DNA from: Flavobacterium psychrophilum
GTDB lineage: Bacteria > Bacteroidota > Bacteroidia > Flavobacteriales > Flavobacteriaceae
Reading direction: 5' to 3'
DNA length: 64,000 nucleotides
Assembly (NCBI GenBank): GCA_945862065.1
Contig: CAMAWT010000013.1
Location: 1-64,000, forward strand
Positions 55,177 to 64,000 of the stretch are shown piece by piece. Numbering within the stretch: position 1 is the stretch's first letter; each line of letters opens with the position of its first letter. A program made the translations under genes and the position numbers. Below the pieces are notes generated by a model, which made no database searches, had not been told where the DNA came from, and saw only the letters and a program-made list of their open reading frames with translations.

Positions 55177-56640
55177 TTATTCTTTAATTAAGAAATCGGT
55201 TACTGTGTAATGATTTAACGCTTCGTTCCAAGAATGCTGACCACAATATGGTTTTAAAGGATGTACCGTTTTGATAAGCTTTTCATCATAAGTTAAACAT
55301 GTCAATGTTTCTATTTCGTTGAACACTAAATTAGACCCATAGCTTTTTTTACAATTTTGACTTACTCTGATTATTTTTTCATCATCATATATTATTTTTC
55401 CAGCATTACGGGCTGTTTCTTTATTACATACAATTGGATTGAGTGGATGTGCTTGCCATTTACCCGAAATTAAATCATTTGTTGAATAAAGGTACAACCT
55501 TTCATTATTATCATATTCAAAATCCTCTATTTTGTTCGCGAATATCCAGTATAAATCGTCTAGTTTAGTCCACACAATATCAAGTAATTTAGTATTGTCA
55601 AGAACCGTTTGTTTTAATGACCATTTAAAAGGAAATAAATCACATTGATACACTAACGCTTTGCTACAAGCTGAACTTTCAGGAATCATGTATACTTGGT
55701 TGTTTTTTATAAAAACATTTGGGAAGGATAAATGAAATTCTTCATTAATAATCACTTCTTTTTCTATAATTTTAAAATGTTCATCAATTGTTACTGCTGA
55801 AATAACACCCTTACCATTTCTATCCAACTCCTCAAAAAAAACTACTTTGAAACCTTCATGCTCTATGAAAAAGGGATCTGCCCAAAAACTTTTTTCAGGT
55901 TGTTTCAAAAAAATCAATTCGCTTTCTTTTTCAAAAGCAATTTTCCAATTTAATTGTTTGGGTTGCAATTTTCGTTTTGTACTTTCTACAATTAATAGCA
56001 ATTGATTGCATATAATTGCTGTTTTTATTTGAACGCTATTTTTGTTGTTTAATTTAGCTGCCTCATTTTGTTCCATCTTAAAATCCATAAAAAGTATTTG
56101 GGGAAGAAAAACAGAAAAATTCCAAAGCACTTTATCACAATTATTTTTCAACCCTTTTTCAACTCCAACTTCTTTATTTAGATTATACCAAGTTGATTCT
56201 GGTGTAGATTTGTATAAATAGGTGATACTTATTGATGATTTTTTTAAGGATTCAAGAATTGTTTTTTGAATTGAATATTGCAAAGATACAAAACCCTTTT
56301 TTATTCTCTTCTCATAATCAATAACATCTATAGATGCATCTTCGAGCAATATCCAATCGAATACTATTTGATCTGAACCATCCAACCATTTAACATTTTC
56401 GTTCTCTTTTATTAATTCATTTAGGTCTATTTTATCAAATGGGTTTTTCTTGAAAATAGGATTTCTTTTAGTTAACGCCAATTCTAGTTTACTCCATTTT
56501 TTTGGTGTCAAAGGTTTCATTTTTGAATCAATAGTTAACCAGACACAACAATCTTTATTTACTGCTAAGTTTTGTATTGCCAGCAATAGATAATATTGAA
56601 TCTTGGAATCATGAAGTATTACTAAAAAATGTTTCATCAT
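55177..56640 (-). CDS. GINT1-like beta-propeller protein in glycan locus
   Basis: 487 residues. The N-terminal ~200 residues have a Rossmann/formyltransferase-like feel (HFLVILHDSKIQYYLLLAIQ). The C-terminal half is a five-blade propeller-like region: SFWADPFFIEHEGFKVVFFE, LSFPNVFIKNNQVYMIPES, LYLYSTNDLISGKWQAHPL and RNAGKIIYDDEKIIRVSQ. This resembles the N-terminal domain of plant glucosamine inositolphosphorylceramide transferase 1 and its bacterial relatives. Its role is probably in sugar transfer or modification. It overlaps the next upstream gene by four bases. Confidence 0.75.
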   Translation of the reverse strand: MMKHFLVILHDSKIQYYLLLAIQNLAVNKDCCVWLTIDSKMKPLTPKKWSKLELALTKRNPIFKKNPFDKIDLNELIKENENVKWLDGSDQIVFDWILLEDASIDVIDYEKRIKKGFVSLQYSIQKTILESLKKSSISITYLYKSTPESTWYNLNKEVGVEKGLKNNCDKVLWNFSVFLPQILFMDFKMEQNEAAKLNNKNSVQIKTAIICNQLLLIVESTKRKLQPKQLNWKIAFEKESELIFLKQPEKSFWADPFFIEHEGFKVVFFEELDRNGKGVISAVTIDEHFKIIEKEVIINEEFHLSFPNVFIKNNQVYMIPESSACSKALVYQCDLFPFKWSLKQTVLDNTKLLDIVWTKLDDLYWIFANKIEDFEYDNNERLYLYSTNDLISGKWQAHPLNPIVCNKETARNAGKIIYDDEKIIRVSQNCKKSYGSNLVFNEIETLTCLTYDEKLIKTVHPLKPYCGQHSWNEALNHYTVTDFLIKE

Positions 56641-57734
56641 TTGAGTGATTTAAATAAAACATCCCAGATTTTCATGACTGTATCTTCCGAAAATTCGTAT
56701 ATATTTTCTTTCGCGTTAATTTGTAACTCCCTTTGTTTTGGGATATCATGTATCAATTTCTTTAACTCCTCTGCAAAGGTATTTATGCTTTGATCTTCAA
56801 CAAGAATTCCATTTTCATTATGCGTAATGATATTTCGTGGTCCATTTGGGCAATCATAAGAAACTACTGCCATTCCAGCTGCTTGAGCCTCTAACAACAC
56901 CATTGGAAAACATTCTGTTAAAGAAGTCATAGCATAGATAGAAGCGCTTTGCATTTTTTTTTCTAAATTATTTGTAGCACCTTTCAATTCAATTCGTGGC
57001 ACTTGAAGTTGGTTTATTTTATTTTGTAACTGTTGTGTTATTACTTCATCGCCCTCGCCATATATTTGAACTATCCAACCTGGAACTTCGGCAACTATCA
57101 ATGACCATGCCTCAATGAGGTGATCAAACTGTTTTACAGGCGCAATACGTCCAGCAGCAATAATAATATTCTCTTTTTGACTATATACTGATTGTTTCTT
57201 AAAAATAAAATTTGGAATGACCGTAATTCGATCAAAAGAATAATATTTTATTTCATCTGAATTCAAAACTACTTTTGCCGTGTACTTATTTAAAAGTTTA
57301 AAAAGTTGGCGTTTGCATTTTTCCAAAATTGAATTCCCAAATTGTAATGTTACACCCGAGGAATGAAACTCTTTGACTGTTGGAATAGTATTTGATATGA
57401 AAGGGATGAAATATTGTTCTGGTGTAAAATTAACCGAAATGATAATGTCAGGCTTACAAATATTGATAAAACGTTTTAACTTGACATAATGTTGTAATGA
57501 CTTAATCAAATTAAGAGGATGAAAATAACTTTTAGAACGGTTGTAATTTATTCCTAAATCGAAATGTTTTGTTTTGGGATTTAGTGGATAAATACAATTT
57601 CTATTTTGCTGTTCACTTGTACATAATACAACATCGTATTGATACTGTTCAATCCAATAGTTGATTTTTTGGGCTAGCATTTTCTCAATACCTCCATGTT
57701 CATAAAATTGACTGGTACAATACACTATTTTCAT
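56637..57734 (-). CDS. Glycosyltransferase family 4
   Basis: 365 residues, GT-B. YEHGGIEKMLAQKI at the N terminus; IIAAGRIAPVKQFDHLIEAW and MTSLTECFPMVLLEAQAAGM in the donor domain. ATGA overlaps of four bases on both sides couple it to its neighbours. It is paralogous in layout to the next gene. Confidence 0.92.
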   Translation of the reverse strand: MKIVYCTSQFYEHGGIEKMLAQKINYWIEQYQYDVVLCTSEQQNRNCIYPLNPKTKHFDLGINYNRSKSYFHPLNLIKSLQHYVKLKRFINICKPDIIISVNFTPEQYFIPFISNTIPTVKEFHSSGVTLQFGNSILEKCKRQLFKLLNKYTAKVVLNSDEIKYYSFDRITVIPNFIFKKQSVYSQKENIIIAAGRIAPVKQFDHLIEAWSLIVAEVPGWIVQIYGEGDEVITQQLQNKINQLQVPRIELKGATNNLEKKMQSASIYAMTSLTECFPMVLLEAQAAGMAVVSYDCPNGPRNIITHNENGILVEDQSINTFAEELKKLIHDIPKQRELQINAKENIYEFSEDTVMKIWDVLFKSLK

Positions 57735-58807
57735 TTTAGTAAACTTTTAAACAAATCATCCCATTGATGCATTATATTTTCTGGCAGAAAACGTTGCACA
57801 TTTTGTTTAGCCGCACTGCCCATTTTGATACGTAACGTTTCATCATCTATAAGATGAATGATTGTATTTGCCATTTGTTCAATATTTCCATTCTCTATTA
57901 AAAAACCATCCTCCAAATGAGAAATGATATCAGCCGGACCAGAAGGGCAATCAAACGAAACACAAGGAACGCCACATGCCATTGCTTCTATCAAAACCAT
58001 TCCAAATCCCTCTGAACGAGAGGGAAGTACCATAATTGACGATTCTAAATATTTATCTTGGATATTAATTACAGGTTCTTCAAAAAAAATAGATTCAGAT
58101 GATTTTAATTCTTTTGAAATCTTTATAAACGTTTTATTTGTATCCGCTTTACCAAAAATCGTCAATTGCCAACTTGGGAACTTTTCAAATACCTTTTCCC
58201 AAATTGAAAGTAACAGATCATAGCCTTTATTGTAAGAATGCGATCCAACTACGATTACCTTTTTGACTTTTAAGTTGGATGCGTTTTTGGGATAAAAAGA
58301 TAAAGGATTACTTATAACTTTAGTGTTTGTTAACTTCCACTCATTGAAATTATTATTTGTTAACACCACAAAAACATCAAAGTAACTGCCCAAAAAACGC
58401 ATTATATTTTTGGTTAAAACACCTTTAATAGTTTTATCAGTATTTAACAAAATAGAGGCATGGCGCTCATAAATAAAAGATGCTTTTGTTTTAATAAATT
58501 GGGGAATGAAAAAAGCTTTTAAACCGTCGTCACAAACACAAATTATATCTGGCTGAAGTGTACTGACTTGTTGTTGTAATCTCTTTTTATAAGCCATTAT
58601 GTAACTAAAGATATTTCCTTTCACTTCTATACTTACAAATTTTATCTTTCTTGAAAATTCATAAAACGGATTGGTATTATTGTTGTTTAAGGACAAAATC
58701 GTTACATCATAATTATAATGCTCCACCAAATAGGAAGCTTTAACAGAAAGTACGCGTTCAAGTCCTCCTGCTCCATTAATCCCGTTGGTTATGTATAGAA
58801 GTTTCAT
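57731..58807 (-). CDS. Glycosyltransferase family 4
   Basis: 358 residues, GT-B. NGINGAGGLERVLSVKA, then VIVVGSHSYNKGYDLLLSIW and VLPSRSEGFGMVLIEAMACG. The ending (CPSGPADIISHLEDGFLIEN) matches the paralogous GT at 56637 (CPNGPRNIITHNENGILVED), so the two probably arose by duplication. Confidence 0.92.
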   Translation of the reverse strand: MKLLYITNGINGAGGLERVLSVKASYLVEHYNYDVTILSLNNNNTNPFYEFSRKIKFVSIEVKGNIFSYIMAYKKRLQQQVSTLQPDIICVCDDGLKAFFIPQFIKTKASFIYERHASILLNTDKTIKGVLTKNIMRFLGSYFDVFVVLTNNNFNEWKLTNTKVISNPLSFYPKNASNLKVKKVIVVGSHSYNKGYDLLLSIWEKVFEKFPSWQLTIFGKADTNKTFIKISKELKSSESIFFEEPVINIQDKYLESSIMVLPSRSEGFGMVLIEAMACGVPCVSFDCPSGPADIISHLEDGFLIENGNIEQMANTIIHLIDDETLRIKMGSAAKQNVQRFLPENIMHQWDDLFKSLLK

Positions 58808-58850
58808 TTGTTTTTTATTAAACGATTGTATTATAACTAATTAAAAAAGG

Positions 58851-59891
58851 TTATGTCAATCTACGTAAAAGGGGAGTTTTTGAAAAAATTAAAACTACAA
58901 TACCAGATAAAATAAAAATAAGCAATGTAAAAAAAGGAATTGTAAATATAATATTATTTTTTAGCAACAAATTTTCTTGGTTTTTAAACAATAAATCAAC
59001 AAATATTGGGTGAATTATGTAGATACCAAAAGTAAGACCGCTCAATTTTGTTATTATAACTTTAAATTTCGTTGAGAAATTTGTGTTTAATTTGAATTTT
59101 ATCATAAATATAAAAATAGAAATACTTTGTATGATAACTAAAGGATTTAAATAATCATAAAAATAAGTAATTACAGTTAAGTTTTGATTCCTGAAAAATA
59201 GTGTAAATAAGGCTATTGTAACAGAAATAAAAAACCATATTGCAAGATAAAAATATTTATTAAATTTGAAATTTAGTTTTGAAAGTTCTTTTCCAATCAT
59301 AAAATAACCCAAATAGGAAATAAATTTAAAAGCAAAAAACAGATTATTTTGACCGAAATGTCTCAACCAAATATTATTGATGGATCCAGCAATAAAGATT
59401 GTAACTATTATTTTTAAACGGTATTTAAAATCAAAATTTTCATGAATTAAAGAAACAATTGGGGTAACGAAATATATGCCAAGAATTAAATAAAGGTACC
59501 ACAAGTGATAGTATGGTTCACCAATATATAATCTACCTATTAGATCTTTAATTGAAAAAAAATTATATATATATACATTAAACATTATAAAAAATATTGA
59601 CCAAAAAACTAACGGAATTAATATCCTGCGCATCCTTTTCTTGAAAAATAAATTTGCGTCTAGAAATGACTTTTCATTTATTAATAAAGTACCGCTAATC
59701 ATAATGAATATTGGCACACTCCATCTACTAAATGCATTTAATAAATTTGCAAACATCCAAGATGATTTAGAAATTTGAATATCCGTTTTTAAATAGTAGC
59801 TAGTGACATGAATAACTACTACAGCAAAGGCAGCAAATAATCGCATTAAATCAATTGAATTATTATTTTTCATTACTGAATTTATATTCAT
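58851..59891 (-). CDS. Acyltransferase family 3 (O-acetyltransferase)
   Basis: 346 residues with about ten hydrophobic segments. The N-terminal DLMRLFAAFAVVVIHVTSYY contains the conserved Arg and His of the AT3/OafA family; RMRRILIPLVFWS follows. Likely O-acetylates a sugar of the repeat unit. No SGNH domain. Preceded by the broken methyltransferase gene. Confidence 0.9.
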   Translation of the reverse strand: MNINSVMKNNNSIDLMRLFAAFAVVVIHVTSYYLKTDIQISKSSWMFANLLNAFSRWSVPIFIMISGTLLINEKSFLDANLFFKKRMRRILIPLVFWSIFFIMFNVYIYNFFSIKDLIGRLYIGEPYYHLWYLYLILGIYFVTPIVSLIHENFDFKYRLKIIVTIFIAGSINNIWLRHFGQNNLFFAFKFISYLGYFMIGKELSKLNFKFNKYFYLAIWFFISVTIALFTLFFRNQNLTVITYFYDYLNPLVIIQSISIFIFMIKFKLNTNFSTKFKVIITKLSGLTFGIYIIHPIFVDLLFKNQENLLLKNNIIFTIPFFTLLIFILSGIVVLIFSKTPLLRRLT

Positions 59892-59918
59892 AATTCATTT
59901 CTAGGGTTATTTTGTTTT

Positions 59919-60749
59919 TTAATCAAACATTTTTGATTTACATAAACAGACATGTTCACCGCCACCTAAAATTTTTCTTTTAAAAGACCATGAAACTAAT
60001 GGCATAACATACAATAATTGTTTAAAGAATAGTCTTGGGTATCGAACTAATTTTATTTTACTACATAAAGTAGGAGATGAACTTTCTGGCATTAAAACAT
60101 CAAAAGTTCCTTTTGGAATAATAGACGGAATTATTAGGGAATCAATGATTTCGAAATTATTTCGAAATTATTTCTTTTAATAAAATCCTCATACTTTTTT
60201 GGTGCCCAAAAATTTTACATGACCATCCTCGTGATTTTCTCCTTGATTTACTGGAGGAACCTCTCCAAACCACTCTCCGGATGTTTCCATTGGTGTTTTT
60301 ATCAAAAGATATTGACATCTTTTAGAAAGTTTTTGAAGAAATAAATCTGGTTCCATAACATGCTCTATTACATCAAACAAAGTAAATAAATCAAACGTAT
60401 TTTCCCCTTCATTCCATTCCTCAACCCTGGATTCAACAAAATCAATATCACGAAATAATATTTTTCCTGTGGTTGTGAATTCTTTTACTATTTCAAAAAC
60501 GGTAGTTTTAGGTTTTAATCCTTGTTTTTAAGCAATAAAAAATGACATTGCATTGGCTCCAAATCCAAAACAACCACCAATATCAGCATAAGTAGTAATA
60601 GTATTTGTATGCTTTAAGAGATTTTTGCCAAATAGTTGAAACAATAACTTACTTTTAAAAGCAGCTCGCGTAGGGTATCCGGGTCTCGCAATTACTTTAC
60701 TCGGATATGATGAATAAAATTTTGCATGATCAAAGTTGGTGCTTTCCAT
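59919..60749 (-). pseudogene. Broken SAM-dependent methyltransferase
   Basis: Read on the minus strand from ATG 60749, the gene encodes a class I methyltransferase: motif I TYADIGGCFGFGANAMSFF, then TLFDVIEHVMEPDLFLQKL and TPMETSGEWFGEVPPVNQ. It is broken at three points: an in-frame TAA at 60528-60530; an extra A in a run of six near 60192 that reads KFLGTKKV then stop; and an 11-bp tandem duplication (60151-60161, 60162-60172). The last two add 12 bp, so the frame is restored afterwards (FEIIDSLIIPSIIPKGTFDV ...) to a TAA at 59919. A working copy would be about 270 residues. Confidence 0.85.
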
Positions 60750-60771
60750 TTTTTATTGATTTTAAGGATAT

Positions 60772-62283
60772 TTATTTATTGAATTTAAGTTTTAATACAA
60801 GATTATTAATCATTTTTTTCTCATATACATTAAGACCAAATAGCCACATAGATAAAATATAGCAAAGACAGTATACAATAATTGATAGAATTAGTAGTAA
60901 ATAGTGATTGATATCAACAAAAAATATAATTGTTAATCCAAATATAATTGGAAAAACTATAGCCGGTAAGAACTTAATAATTTCTTTCCAAAACATAATC
61001 ATGTTCAATCCAATCTTTTTATGATAGTACCAATTCATAATAAAAACATTACCTACAATTAAAGAAATTCCAGTTCCTATTGCACAACCTATCCCTCCAT
61101 ACATTTTTCCTAAAGGAATACTTATTGCAATGTTCGAAATAGCAATTATAAAATAACATATTGAACGGAATTTATGTTTGTTTTTTGCTCGTTGTATTTC
61201 AATACCAATACTTTGTATAAAAGGAATGGTGGCAGAAATAATTAATATTAATGCAATAAAATACGAATCATTATACTCATTACCAACCCACAAAATTATA
61301 AATGCTCTTCCAAAAACAATAAAACTTGATGCAATAAATGTTAATACTATAAATTGAATTCTTCCTGTTCTTATCATTACACCAAGCAATTCAGTATTAT
61401 CATCTTTTTCAGCTACTATCTTATTGATTTCAGGAATAAAAACCGTGGCTATTATAGCAGCAAAAGACATATAGTATTTACTTAAAGCAGCACCAATACT
61501 ATAAACAGCAACCGAAGCAGTACCTTGAACCCGTGCTAAAATAAAACTATCCACTGTCCAGTTTATTTGATCTATAATCACATTTAAAAAAATAAAAGAA
61601 GAAAAAACACTCATTTCTTTAAATAATGAAAAATCAAAGTTATTAAATAAAAACTGTATATTTAATTTTTTAAAGCAAAAATATATATTAGCAAGATTAA
61701 ATACAATGGTTAATATAGCTGTAACTGAAACCATCCCAATGGAACCATATCCTAACAATAATATTGGTAAAATGGTTAACGGACCTACTATTATTTGAAT
61801 TAAACCTATAACTTTTTGAAAAATAAACTTTTCATGTGCTGTAATATAGACATAAAAATTGGTTGCAGGTAGAGACAAACACATATTAATGACTAAAATT
61901 ATTAATAAAATTTTACCTGTTGCTAATTCTTGAACAGAAAGTTTGGAGCCTAAAACAGAGTCTGAATAAAAAACTAAAACTAATCCTGCTAGTAGTGTAA
62001 TTAATGAAATAGCTGTAAAAATAAACAAAAACATCCCATTAAGTTGTGCAATTCCAATTTCGTCATTTTTTGCTTTATTTCTTGCATAAAAGCGCATATA
62101 ACTTCCACTAAAACCAAAATTTAATAACCCCAAATAACCAATTATAGATGCCGCCAAGCTATACAAACCATATTCGTTTTTACCCAACAAATTAAGCATT
62201 ATTGGTGTATATAATATACCTACTAAATTGCCTAACCCAAGAGAAATATAAGAAAGAATAACACCCGCTTTTCGTTGGTTCAT
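60772..62283 (-). CDS. wzx: Oligosaccharide flippase (Wzx)
   Basis: 503 residues, about 14 hydrophobic segments, MATE-like/PST family. N terminus KAGVILSYISLGLGNLVGIL, with LLGKNEYGLYSLAASIIGYL. Moves undecaprenyl-linked repeat units across the inner membrane. It is Ile/Asn/Lys-rich in keeping with low GC. Transcribed just before the broken methyltransferase gene. Confidence 0.9.
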   Translation of the reverse strand: MNQRKAGVILSYISLGLGNLVGILYTPIMLNLLGKNEYGLYSLAASIIGYLGLLNFGFSGSYMRFYARNKAKNDEIGIAQLNGMFLFIFTAISLITLLAGLVLVFYSDSVLGSKLSVQELATGKILLIILVINMCLSLPATNFYVYITAHEKFIFQKVIGLIQIIVGPLTILPILLLGYGSIGMVSVTAILTIVFNLANIYFCFKKLNIQFLFNNFDFSLFKEMSVFSSFIFLNVIIDQINWTVDSFILARVQGTASVAVYSIGAALSKYYMSFAAIIATVFIPEINKIVAEKDDNTELLGVMIRTGRIQFIVLTFIASSFIVFGRAFIILWVGNEYNDSYFIALILIISATIPFIQSIGIEIQRAKNKHKFRSICYFIIAISNIAISIPLGKMYGGIGCAIGTGISLIVGNVFIMNWYYHKKIGLNMIMFWKEIIKFLPAIVFPIIFGLTIIFFVDINHYLLLILSIIVYCLCYILSMWLFGLNVYEKKMINNLVLKLKFNK

Positions 62284-62375
62284 ATGTGTATTAGTGAAAT
62301 TAATAAAAAGTTGGTTTTAAGCATTTTTTAAAAGAAATACCATTTTATAATTTTATTAGACTATTAAATATAAGC

Positions 62376-63512
62376 CTATGACTTATTAATAGTAACTTTT
62401 GATTTCAAGTATTTGATTATTTTAATGTTAGCTGTGCCATCTCCATACGGATTATGTGCGCTTGCCATGGTTTTATAATATTGCGCGTCTGAAAGCAATT
62501 TTGTTACTTCGCTGATGATTTTACTCTTGTTTGTGCCAACCAATTTTACAGTTCCTGCATCCACTGCCTCTGGACGTTCTGTTGTATCTCTTAAAACCAA
62601 AACGGGTATTCCTAGCGATGGGGCTTCTTCTTGAACACCTCCAGAATCAGTTAAAATAATAAATGATTTTTTCATTGCCCATACAAAAGATGGATAATCT
62701 AAAGGAGCTATTAAAAAAACATTGTTAGTTTTATCAAGAATCGAATAGACAGGACCTTGTACGTTTGGATTTAAATGTACAGGGAACACAAAATTTACAT
62801 CGCTATTTTCTTCTGCCAACTGTTTAATGGCTTCACAAATTGCAATAAACCCGTCTCCAAAGTTTTCTCTTCGATGTGCTGTAATTAGTATCGTTTTTTT
62901 ATTAAAATCAATTGTTTTTTTTAATTGTTCAATGGCTTCATTTGAATAATCTTGATCTAATTTATTAACTGTCCAGAATAATGAATCAATAACTGTGTTT
63001 CCTGTAGTTACAATTGTATTAGGAATTACTTTTTCATTAATTAGGTTTTGTGCAGCATTAGTTGTCGGTGCAAAATGAAAATCGGCAATTCTACCGGTAA
63101 TTGTTCTGTTCATTTCTTCTGGAAAAGGAGAGTTTTTATTAAATGTTCGTAAACCTGCTTCTACATGTCCTACTTTCATATTAATATTAAAGGCAGCAAT
63201 AGCGCACATTGTTGATGTTGTTGTATCACCATGTACCAATACTAGATCTGGCTTAAAATCATTCAACACTAAATCAAAATTAGCCAAAATACGAGCACTT
63301 AATTGATTTAAACTTTGATTTGATTTCATTAAATCTAAATCATAATCAGGTTTTATTTCAAAAAAATCAAGCACTTGATCCAGCATTTCTCTATGTTGTG
63401 CAGTAACACAAATTTTAATTTCAAATAAAGCATTTTTTTTTAGCTCATGAGCCAAAGTTGCCATTTTAATTGCTTCAGGTCTAGTTCCAAAACATAATAA
63501 TATTTTATTCAT
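62376..63512 (-). CDS. wecB: UDP-N-acetylglucosamine 2-epimerase (non-hydrolysing)
   Basis: 378 residues. Interconverts UDP-GlcNAc and UDP-ManNAc. CFGTRPEAIKMATL at the N terminus, HGDTTTSTMCA, VGHVEAGLRT, ITAHRRENFGDGF and TDSGGVQEEAPSLGIPVLVL are all present. No UDP-ManNAc dehydrogenase is in the window, so ManNAc itself may be used unless the gene lies further right. Confidence 0.96.
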   Translation of the reverse strand: MNKILLCFGTRPEAIKMATLAHELKKNALFEIKICVTAQHREMLDQVLDFFEIKPDYDLDLMKSNQSLNQLSARILANFDLVLNDFKPDLVLVHGDTTTSTMCAIAAFNINMKVGHVEAGLRTFNKNSPFPEEMNRTITGRIADFHFAPTTNAAQNLINEKVIPNTIVTTGNTVIDSLFWTVNKLDQDYSNEAIEQLKKTIDFNKKTILITAHRRENFGDGFIAICEAIKQLAEENSDVNFVFPVHLNPNVQGPVYSILDKTNNVFLIAPLDYPSFVWAMKKSFIILTDSGGVQEEAPSLGIPVLVLRDTTERPEAVDAGTVKLVGTNKSKIISEVTKLLSDAQYYKTMASAHNPYGDGTANIKIIKYLKSKVTINKS

Positions 63513-63557
63513 TTTTTTTAGCTATTATAACTTTCTTATCATTAATTTTTAAATTGG

Positions 63558-64000
63558 CTAATTAATTATAATTGCTTTTTCTAAAAAAGCAATTGCTTTA
63601 GCTTTTTCCGTATTAATTATTTCTCCAGAATTTGAGAAATTCATTTTAAAAAAAGATGAATCAGTATTGCTCATTTCAAATCTATCTACCATTTGAAATT
63701 TTTCTAATATATTTGAAATCCTTGTTTGCATGCTTTCGCCTCCCACTCTACTATAAACAGAAAAAGGTGTTTGTAATACTATTGAAAAAACTACGCCATG
63801 AAAAGAATCGGTTAAAAACAAACTGGCATCGTTGATGTAATCAACCCATTCAGATGGTGTAATTGCATAAAATTTTGAATCTATAAAATTGTTTAAATTT
63901 ATAATTTCATAATCTTTAGAAAGACTTGTTAAAAGAGACTCTACATTAGGTGTTTTTTCTCCTAAAAAATAAGTTAGAATATAGTTGCCTGATGGCTTAT
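63558..64000 (-). CDS. Polysaccharide pyruvyl transferase family protein, 5' end beyond window
   Basis: The frame is open to the right edge (~147 codons visible). It ends SEWVDYINDASLFLTDSFHG then VVFSIVLQTPFSVYSRVGGE, the C-terminal pattern of the WcaK/CsaB pyruvyl-transferase family (TDSFHG motif, R-x-x-x-L after). Adds ketal-pyruvate to a sugar from phosphoenolpyruvate. The TTG at 63821 is inside the gene, not its start. Confidence 0.85.
   Translation of the reverse strand, partial: KPSGNYILTYFLGEKTPNVESLLTSLSKDYEIINLNNFIDSKFYAITPSEWVDYINDASLFLTDSFHGVVFSIVLQTPFSVYSRVGGESMQTRISNILEKFQMVDRFEMSNTDSSFFKMNFSNSGEIINTEKAKAIAFLEKAIIIN

Noticed and set aside
60189..60749. Two short minus-strand genes (63 and 73 residues) encoding methyltransferase pieces
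   Set aside because: They lie in the same frame and together form one methyltransferase interrupted by stops, so they are annotated as one pseudogene.

Overview
The window looks like a chromosomal segment from a Flavobacterium-like member of the Flavobacteriaceae (Bacteroidota). Four things suggest this: low GC content with weak Shine-Dalgarno signals; several genes preceded by the Bacteroidota -7 box TAnnTTTG; protein families typical of the group (DUF2805/TIGR03643, DUF2721, DUF4369, OMP_b-brl_3 barrels, lipoprotein superoxide dismutase, a giant adhesin of the type exported by T9SS); and dispersed palindromic intergenic repeats. No tRNA, rRNA or CRISPR array was found.

Layout. (1) 1-4389, minus: the N-terminal ~1,460 residues of a giant surface protein whose 3' end lies beyond the left edge. 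(2) 4.5-25.6 kb, mostly plus: housekeeping genes. These are folE, cysS-yidD, lgt, a DbpA-like helicase, a Nudix protein facing pyrE, an SRPBCC protein, birA, rsfS-ftsH, a LUD protein-cdsA, a membrane TPR/AraC regulator, psd-ACBP-SOD, a TolB/M28/PDZ peptidase and htpG. Membrane lipid and lipoprotein genes (lgt, cdsA, psd) recur here. (3) 25.7-37.1 kb: an outer-membrane barrel protein, a GapN-like dehydrogenase, DUF2721, a RelE-type toxin-antitoxin pair inside a repeat-rich island, a DMT transporter, AlkB, DUF2805, an alpha/beta hydrolase, an M61 peptidase and a DUF4369 lipoprotein. (4) 37.2-64 kb, almost all minus: a surface polysaccharide locus still open at the right edge. Read in the direction of transcription it has a pyruvyltransferase (partial), WecB epimerase, Wzx flippase, a broken methyltransferase, an acyltransferase, two GT4s, a GINT1-like beta-propeller protein, an EpsG/Wzy-like polymerase, two GT2s, a GT4, an AbiE-type toxin-antitoxin pair flanked by glycosyltransferase remnants, another GT4, three proteins of unknown function (one on the opposite strand), a fused phosphoglycosyltransferase-acetyltransferase resembling Neisseria PglB, a CapD/WbpM dehydratase, Wza and a Wzc tyrosine kinase.

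How the polysaccharide genes fit together (inference from families). The dehydratase and the PglB-like fusion would make and load a UDP-2,4-diacetamido-trideoxyhexose-type sugar on undecaprenyl phosphate. The glycosyltransferases extend it, with WecB supplying UDP-ManNAc and the acyl- and pyruvyl-transferases decorating it. Wzx flips the unit, the EpsG-like protein polymerises it, and Wza/Wzc export and regulate it. The PLP aminotransferase needed between dehydratase and acetyltransferase is not in the window.

The most unusual points are: the AbiE module bracketed by three copies of a glycosyltransferase 5' end; the PglB-like fusion; a methyltransferase gene broken by three lesions; an uncharacterised trio at 44.4-47.0 kb; a dispersed repeat family with conserved TAGCCC...GCTTCTAA ends, two copies of which bracket the RelE module; an alternating-unit adhesin repeat; and a divergent Nudix/pyrE pair with only 7 bp between start codons.
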